A DNA stretch of 64,000 nt. Source: an uncultured Clostridium sp. (GTDB taxonomy: Bacteria; Bacillota; Clostridia; Oscillospirales; Acutalibacteraceae). Positions 59,757-64,000 of this stretch are shown here, piece by piece. The stretch lies in contig CATZNW010000012.1 of NCBI GenBank assembly GCA_958422185.1, forward strand, positions 1 through 64,000, written 5' to 3'. Each line of letters starts with the position of its first letter. The stretch's first letter is position 1. Made by a program: the position numbers and the translations under genes. The notes beneath the pieces are model-generated. The model was not told the DNA's origin. It worked only from the letters and a program-made list of their open reading frames with translations, and searched no databases.

Positions 59757-60863
59757 ATGCTTAAAGAGGGTCAGGTAAGGATCCCGTCCGGCTGTGCTAT
59801 CGCAGCTATAATCGACCGCAAGGGCGGAAAGATCAACGGCTCCGAAATCATCAAATCCATTGCGCTTATGCATGACCGTTCAAACGGTCTTGGCGGAGGT
59901 TTTGCAGCTTACGGAATTTATCCGGATCATGCAGACGATTATGCCTTTCACGTTTTTTACGATAACTCAAAAGCCAAAAGTGAGTGCGAGGATTTTTTGT
60001 TTAAACACTTTAATGTTGACGTTTCTGAGAAGATACCCACCAAAAAAGTGGAATCCATAGCAAACGGCCCGGACATCTGGCGCTATTTCGCAAAGCCGAA
60101 TAAGGTCAGGATGAAAGAGGCGCGTATGGACGAAGAGGAATATACCGTTCAGAGCGTAATGCATGTTAACCAGCATATAGACGGCGCGTTCATTTTTTCA
60201 AGCGGCAAAAATATGGGCTGCTTTAAGGCGGTAGGTTATCCGGAGGACGTGGGCGAATTTTATATGCTGGATCAGTATAATGCCTATCTCTGGACCGCTC
60301 ACGGAAGATTTCCTACAAATACGCCGGGCTGGTGGGGCGGTTCCCACCCGTTCAATATTCTGGACTGGTCAATCGTTCATAACGGAGAGATCTCCTCTTA
60401 TGACGCAAACAGGCGTTATATAGAGCAGTTCGGATACGTCTGCACCATGCAGACGGATACCGAGGTCATTACATATCTTTTTGATCATCTGATCCGCCAT
60501 CACGGACTTCCTATTGAGGTTGCCGCAGATGTTCTGACCGCTCCCGAATGGGACGAAATAGACAGAATGGACGCCGAAAGAAAAGAATATTTTACAAGTC
60601 TGCGCGCCATTTACAGTGCCGCGCTTGTAAACGGTCCGTTTTCGGTTATCCTCGGCTCAAACAAGGGACTGCTTGCGATCAACGACCGTCTTAAACTGCG
60701 GTCTTTAACAGCGGCAACAAAGGGCACAAGGGCGTATTTCGCGTCCGAGGAATCGGCGATCAGGATAGTATGCCCCAATCCCGAAAAGGTCTGGTCCGTA
60801 AGCGGCGCGGAGCCTGTCTTTGTTCCGCTTGAACTTGATGAAGAGGAGGGCGGCGCAAAATGA
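59757..60863 (+). CDS. Glutamate synthase glutamine amidotransferase subunit (class II)
   Basis: 368 residues. It corresponds to the N-terminal amidotransferase of GltB made as a separate protein: GGFAAYGIYPDH, WTAHGRFPTNTPGWWGGSHPFNILDWSIVHNGEISSYDANRRYIE and TDTEVITYLFDHL. The likely nucleophile Cys is residue 13 (SGCAIAAI), so twelve residues would have to be removed to expose it, as in GltB maturation. It should release ammonia from glutamine and pass it to the FMN subunit. AGGAGG precedes the ATG; it overlaps the next gene by 4 bp (ATGA). Confidence 0.9.
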   Translation: MLKEGQVRIPSGCAIAAIIDRKGGKINGSEIIKSIALMHDRSNGLGGGFAAYGIYPDHADDYAFHVFYDNSKAKSECEDFLFKHFNVDVSEKIPTKKVESIANGPDIWRYFAKPNKVRMKEARMDEEEYTVQSVMHVNQHIDGAFIFSSGKNMGCFKAVGYPEDVGEFYMLDQYNAYLWTAHGRFPTNTPGWWGGSHPFNILDWSIVHNGEISSYDANRRYIEQFGYVCTMQTDTEVITYLFDHLIRHHGLPIEVAADVLTAPEWDEIDRMDAERKEYFTSLRAIYSAALVNGPFSVILGSNKGLLAINDRLKLRSLTAATKGTRAYFASEESAIRIVCPNPEKVWSVSGAEPVFVPLELDEEEGGAK

Positions 60864-62365
60864 TAAATTATATTCCAAGAAGATTCACTGTTGTAAGGGA
60901 CAGGGATCTCTGCATAAACTGCGGCTGCTGTGTAAGGCAGTGCGCCAATGAATGCCATTTCTATTCTCCCAAAGACGGTGAAACAGTGGTTTCAAGATCA
61001 GATAACTGCGTTGCCTGCCACAGATGCGTTGACCTCTGCCCCACAGGCGCGCTGAGAATAGAAAAATATGTTTGCGATTACCGGGATAATGCCAATTGGA
61101 CCCCGGATTATCAGCAGGAGATCTGCCGCCAGGCGAATACCGGATCCACGCTGCTTTCCGCCATGGGAAATCCAAAGCCGTATCCTATTTACTGGGATAA
61201 GATCCTGCTTAACGCTTCCCAGGTCACAAACCCATCCATAGATCCGTTGAGAGAGCCTATGGAGATACGCACTATTCTTGGCAGAAAGCCGGATAAAATG
61301 GTTGTTGCAAAGAAAGGCAAGTCTTTAACCAAGATGCCTCCTCAGGTGGTTCTTGAAACGCCGATCATGTTTTCGGCAATGTCTTTCGGTTCCATCAGCC
61401 TTAACGCGCAGAAATCTCTTGCCATGGCTGCAAAGGAACTCGGCACCGTGTTCAATACAGGCGAGGGCGGACTTCACAGCGAACTTAAGGAATACGGCAG
61501 ATATGCCGGCGTTCAGGTCGCTTCGGGCCGTTTCGGTGTTTATAAGGATTATCTTCTGAATTCAAAGTTTATTGAGATCAAGATCGGGCAGGGCGCGAAA
61601 CCGGGCATCGGCGGCCATCTGCCCGGCGAAAAAGTTAATGTAGAGGTATCTAACGCACGAATGATCCCGGTGGGATCGGACGCTATTTCTCCGGCGCCGC
61701 ATCACGATATTTATTCAATTGAGGATCTGCGCCAGCTTATCTGGTCTTTAAAACAGGCAACAAACGGAGAAAAACCCGTTTCGGTAAAGATCGCCGCGGT
61801 CCACAATATTGCGGCTATCGCATCAGGCGTTGCCAGGGCAGGCGCGGATATCGTTGTTATAGACGGATTCAGGGGAGGCACCGGCGCCGCGCCGACAAGG
61901 ATAAGGGATAATGTTGGTATTCCTATTGAACTTGCGCTTGCCGCTGCGGATCAGCGACTGCGTGACGAGGGGATCCGTTCAAATGTTTCGCTTGTTGCGG
62001 CCGGCTCTTTCCGCTGCTCGGCGGATATTGTAAAGGCTATCGCTCTTGGCGCGGACGCCTGTTACATTGCCTCCGCTGCGCTTATCGCAATGGGCTGTCA
62101 TATGTGCCAGACCTGTAATACGGGCAAGTGTAACTGGGGCATTGCCACCCAGCGTCCGGATCTTACAAGAAGACTCAATCCGGAGATTGCGCATCAGAGA
62201 GTTATAAATCTTGTCAAGGCGTGGAATCATGAGATCAAGGAGATCATGGGCGGAATGGGCATCAATTCCGTTGATTCGCTGCGCGGAAACAGACTTATGC
62301 TAAGAGGCGTGGGCCTAAATGAAAAAGAGCTTGAGATACTCGGTATCAAGCACGCCGGAGAGTAA
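60860..62365 (+). CDS. Glutamate synthase FMN subunit with ferredoxin domain
   Basis: 501 residues. Residues ~10-70 hold two 4Fe-4S sites (CINCGCCVRQCANEC; CVACHRCVDLCPTGAL). The rest is the GltB central FMN barrel (MSFGSISLNAQKSLAMAAKELG, NTGEGGLHSEL, IKIGQGAKPGIGGHLPGEKV, DGFRGGTGAAP) and the 3Fe-4S motif CHMCQTCNTGKCNWGIATQ. It reduces 2-oxoglutarate plus ammonia to glutamate. This archaeal-type split form lacks the GltB C-terminal beta-helix domain. Confidence 0.93.
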   Translation: MINYIPRRFTVVRDRDLCINCGCCVRQCANECHFYSPKDGETVVSRSDNCVACHRCVDLCPTGALRIEKYVCDYRDNANWTPDYQQEICRQANTGSTLLSAMGNPKPYPIYWDKILLNASQVTNPSIDPLREPMEIRTILGRKPDKMVVAKKGKSLTKMPPQVVLETPIMFSAMSFGSISLNAQKSLAMAAKELGTVFNTGEGGLHSELKEYGRYAGVQVASGRFGVYKDYLLNSKFIEIKIGQGAKPGIGGHLPGEKVNVEVSNARMIPVGSDAISPAPHHDIYSIEDLRQLIWSLKQATNGEKPVSVKIAAVHNIAAIASGVARAGADIVVIDGFRGGTGAAPTRIRDNVGIPIELALAAADQRLRDEGIRSNVSLVAAGSFRCSADIVKAIALGADACYIASAALIAMGCHMCQTCNTGKCNWGIATQRPDLTRRLNPEIAHQRVINLVKAWNHEIKEIMGGMGINSVDSLRGNRLMLRGVGLNEKELEILGIKHAGE

Positions 62366-62378
62366 GGAGGAGTTACGG

Positions 62379-62816
62379 TTGAAAAAAGTTTTTGCTCGTG
62401 AAAATCTTTGTATTAACTGCCGCCTTTGTGAGGTCTACTGCAAAACGGCGCACAGTAAGTCCAAGGATATTGTTACGGCATATAAAGAAGAAGAACCGGC
62501 ACCCGTTTCTAGGATCTCCGTTTACGGGGGCAGAGAGGCGTCCGTTGCCGTAAACTGCCGCCACTGTGATGATCCTGCCTGTGTTAAGGCGTGCATCACC
62601 GGCGCTATGCACAAGGATAAGAAAACAGGCATCGTTTCTGTTGATGAAAATAAATGTATCGGTTGTATGACATGCCTTGCGGTTTGTCCCTACGGCTGTA
62701 TCAAACCCGGTAATATTGCTTTAAAATGCGATCTCTGCGGCGGCGAGGAGCCGGCATGTGTCAAGAACTGCCCCAACCGTGCGCTCGTGTGGGCAGAAGC
62801 GGGAGGTGAACAGTAA
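62379..62816 (+). CDS. Four-cluster 4Fe-4S ferredoxin-type electron transfer subunit
   Basis: 145 residues starting at TTG 62379, supported by AAGGAGG upstream. Sixteen Cys are arranged as four 4Fe-4S motifs: CINCRLCEVYC, CRHCDDPACVKAC, CIGCMTCLAVC and CDLCGGEEPACVKNC, the HycB/CooF-type layout. It should wire the flavin oxidoreductase encoded next to the FMN subunit. Its stop codon shares one base with the following ATG (TAATG). Confidence 0.9.
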   Translation: MKKVFARENLCINCRLCEVYCKTAHSKSKDIVTAYKEEEPAPVSRISVYGGREASVAVNCRHCDDPACVKACITGAMHKDKKTGIVSVDENKCIGCMTCLAVCPYGCIKPGNIALKCDLCGGEEPACVKNCPNRALVWAEAGGEQ

Positions 62817-64000
62817 TGAAATATATTATTGTTGGCGCTTCTGCCGCAGGTCTTGCAGCTGCGCAGACGATCAGGCAAACGGATAAAAACGGTGAGATCA
62901 CTGTATTAACAAAAGAAAATTATTATCCTTACAGCCGCCCGTCAATAAGCTATCTGCTCAAGGGAACGGTTGAGGAAAAAAGAATGTTTTTAAAAAAGCC
63001 TCAGTTTTACGCGGACAGCAAGATAAACGTGATTACCGGCACTCAGGTTACAGAGATCAACAGAGAAAAGAAGACCGTTAAGGCGGGCAGAAAGGAATAT
63101 CCTTATGATAGGCTCTGCATTGCCACAGGTTCCAAGCCGTTCGTTCCCCCTGTTGAAAACGCAGACGGATGCAGAAATGTGTTTACTTTTCTTGATCTTG
63201 CAAGTGCAAAAGCACTCAAAAAGGCCGTAAATAAAAATACAAAAGCTGTGGTAATAGGAGCAGGTCTTATCGGTATGAAAGCGGCAGAGGGCCTTTCCAA
63301 AATTTGCTCCAGCGTTGACGTTGCGGAGCTTTCGCCGCGCGTTTTGCCGTCTATTCTTGATGAAAAAAGCGCCATGTTTGTAAAAAAATATCTGGAGAAG
63401 CACGGAATATCATTCCATCTGCAGGATACAGTCGTTAAGGCAAACGTTAAAGGCGGTTCTGTCAGATCGGTTCTGCTAAAAAGCGGAAAAACGCTTGACT
63501 GCGATGTGTTCGTAATTGCGGTAGGCGTTCGCCCCGAAACCGCTCTTGCGGAAAAGGCGGGGCTTGAAGTGAACAGAGGCATCATAGTTGATCAGCAGAC
63601 TATGCAAACAAGCGATAAGGATATTTACGCTGCCGGAGACTGCACGGTTTCCGTTGATATGCTGGACGGTTCGAATAAGATCATTGCCCTTTGGCCTAAT
63701 GCCGTTTATCAGGGCATGGCGGCAGGTTCAAATATGGCCGGAGGAGATCATAGGATGGGCGGTGCATACAGCGTAAACGCCATTGATTTTTACGGGCTTC
63801 GCATCTGCACCTGCGGACTTATAAACGCCTCCGGCGAACAGTACAGCGATAAGGTAAAAACAAGCGCAAGCGCCTATAAACGCCTTATATTTGAAGGATC
63901 CAGACTTGTTGGTTTCGTGCTGATAAATTCAAGTGAGAATGCAGGGATCTATACAGATCTTATTGAAAACAGGGTGGATCTGAATACACTTGAGGGCGAT
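62816..64000 (+). CDS. NAD(P)/FAD-dependent oxidoreductase, partial at window end
   Basis: 395 codons are visible before the window ends; the frame is still open. It begins KYIIVGASAAGLAAAQTIRQ (FAD site), has YPYSRPSISYLLKG, a second Rossmann motif for NAD(P)H (VVIGAGLIGMKAAEGL) and IYAAGDC near residue 275. It belongs to the NADH oxidase/nitrite reductase-like flavoprotein group rather than the usual GltD. With the 1-bp overlap to the ferredoxin gene it completes the operon and probably feeds electrons from NAD(P)H to glutamate synthase. Confidence 0.9.
   Translation, partial: MKYIIVGASAAGLAAAQTIRQTDKNGEITVLTKENYYPYSRPSISYLLKGTVEEKRMFLKKPQFYADSKINVITGTQVTEINREKKTVKAGRKEYPYDRLCIATGSKPFVPPVENADGCRNVFTFLDLASAKALKKAVNKNTKAVVIGAGLIGMKAAEGLSKICSSVDVAELSPRVLPSILDEKSAMFVKKYLEKHGISFHLQDTVVKANVKGGSVRSVLLKSGKTLDCDVFVIAVGVRPETALAEKAGLEVNRGIIVDQQTMQTSDKDIYAAGDCTVSVDMLDGSNKIIALWPNAVYQGMAAGSNMAGGDHRMGGAYSVNAIDFYGLRICTCGLINASGEQYSDKVKTSASAYKRLIFEGSRLVGFVLINSSENAGIYTDLIENRVDLNTLEGD

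Noticed and set aside
1..64000. CRISPR arrays, insertion sequences, rRNA genes
   Set aside because: No regularly spaced direct repeats, transposase genes or rRNA sequences were seen on either strand.

Overview
The window looks like chromosome from an anaerobic, endospore-forming, butyrate-producing member of the Clostridia (Firmicutes). This rests on gene content: SpoIIE, a complete acetyl-CoA to butyryl-CoA operon (thl-crt-hbd-bcd-etfBA), a T-box controlled trp operon, an FprA flavodiiron protein, a Lys/Ala-rich DUF6465-type protein, a Rex-like operator, and many near-consensus TTGACA-17-TATAAT promoters. I cannot name a genus.

Layout. 0-6.3 kb (+): MATE exporter, a response regulator/histidine kinase pair coupled to a VanY-like D,D-carboxypeptidase, and two small membrane proteins. 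6.4-11.2 kb (-): spoIIE-glmS and a membrane protein. 11.5-19.6 kb (+): acyl-CoA synthetase, a domain-permuted GH3 glycosidase, a His-rich CobW GTPase, a membrane protein and a TupA-like ATP-grasp enzyme with a coiled-coil N-terminus. 19.7-22.0 kb (-): a three-gene cassette of two RimK-like ATP-grasp proteins and a CYTH protein. 22.1-23.3 kb (+): stand-alone AICAR transformylase. 23.4-26.9 kb (-): marR-sufC-sufB, a DUF362 protein behind a MerR-type promoter, and tRNA-Arg(CCT). 27.0-28.9 kb (+): a structured leader RNA and a G5/3D cell-wall protein. 28.9-35.7 kb (+): T-box and trpEGDCFBA. 35.8-39.5 kb (+): an orphan phage-type receptor-binding and lysis cassette. 39.5-42.0 kb (-): TetR regulator and ClC transporter. 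42.1-50.2 kb (+): secreted protein, butyrate operon and a YlmH-like S4 protein. 50.4-51.4 kb (-): ilvE. 51.6-58.3 kb (+): fprA, acyltransferase, HAD phosphatase, DUF6465 protein, CapA-like protein and glnA. 58.4-59.4 kb (-): a glycerophosphodiesterase whose frame is interrupted by TGA. 59.7-64.0 kb (+): a multi-subunit glutamate synthase whose last gene runs off the window.

How the parts fit. glnA and the split glutamate synthase would form a GS/GOGAT route for ammonium assimilation. The trp operon and ilvE cover amino acid synthesis, and GS glutamine can feed TrpG and GlmS. The butyrate operon carries a Rex-type site at its -35, which would tie it to the NADH/NAD+ ratio. The most original-looking items are the MarR regulator with a four-cysteine tail fused into a two-component SUF operon, the unassigned structured leader RNA before the G5/3D gene, the tandem ATP-grasp/CYTH cassette, the orphan lysis cassette with its long leader and 23-codon ORF, and the in-frame TGA at a conserved Trp position of the phosphodiesterase. 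All calls come from reading sequence and protein motifs; no database search was run.
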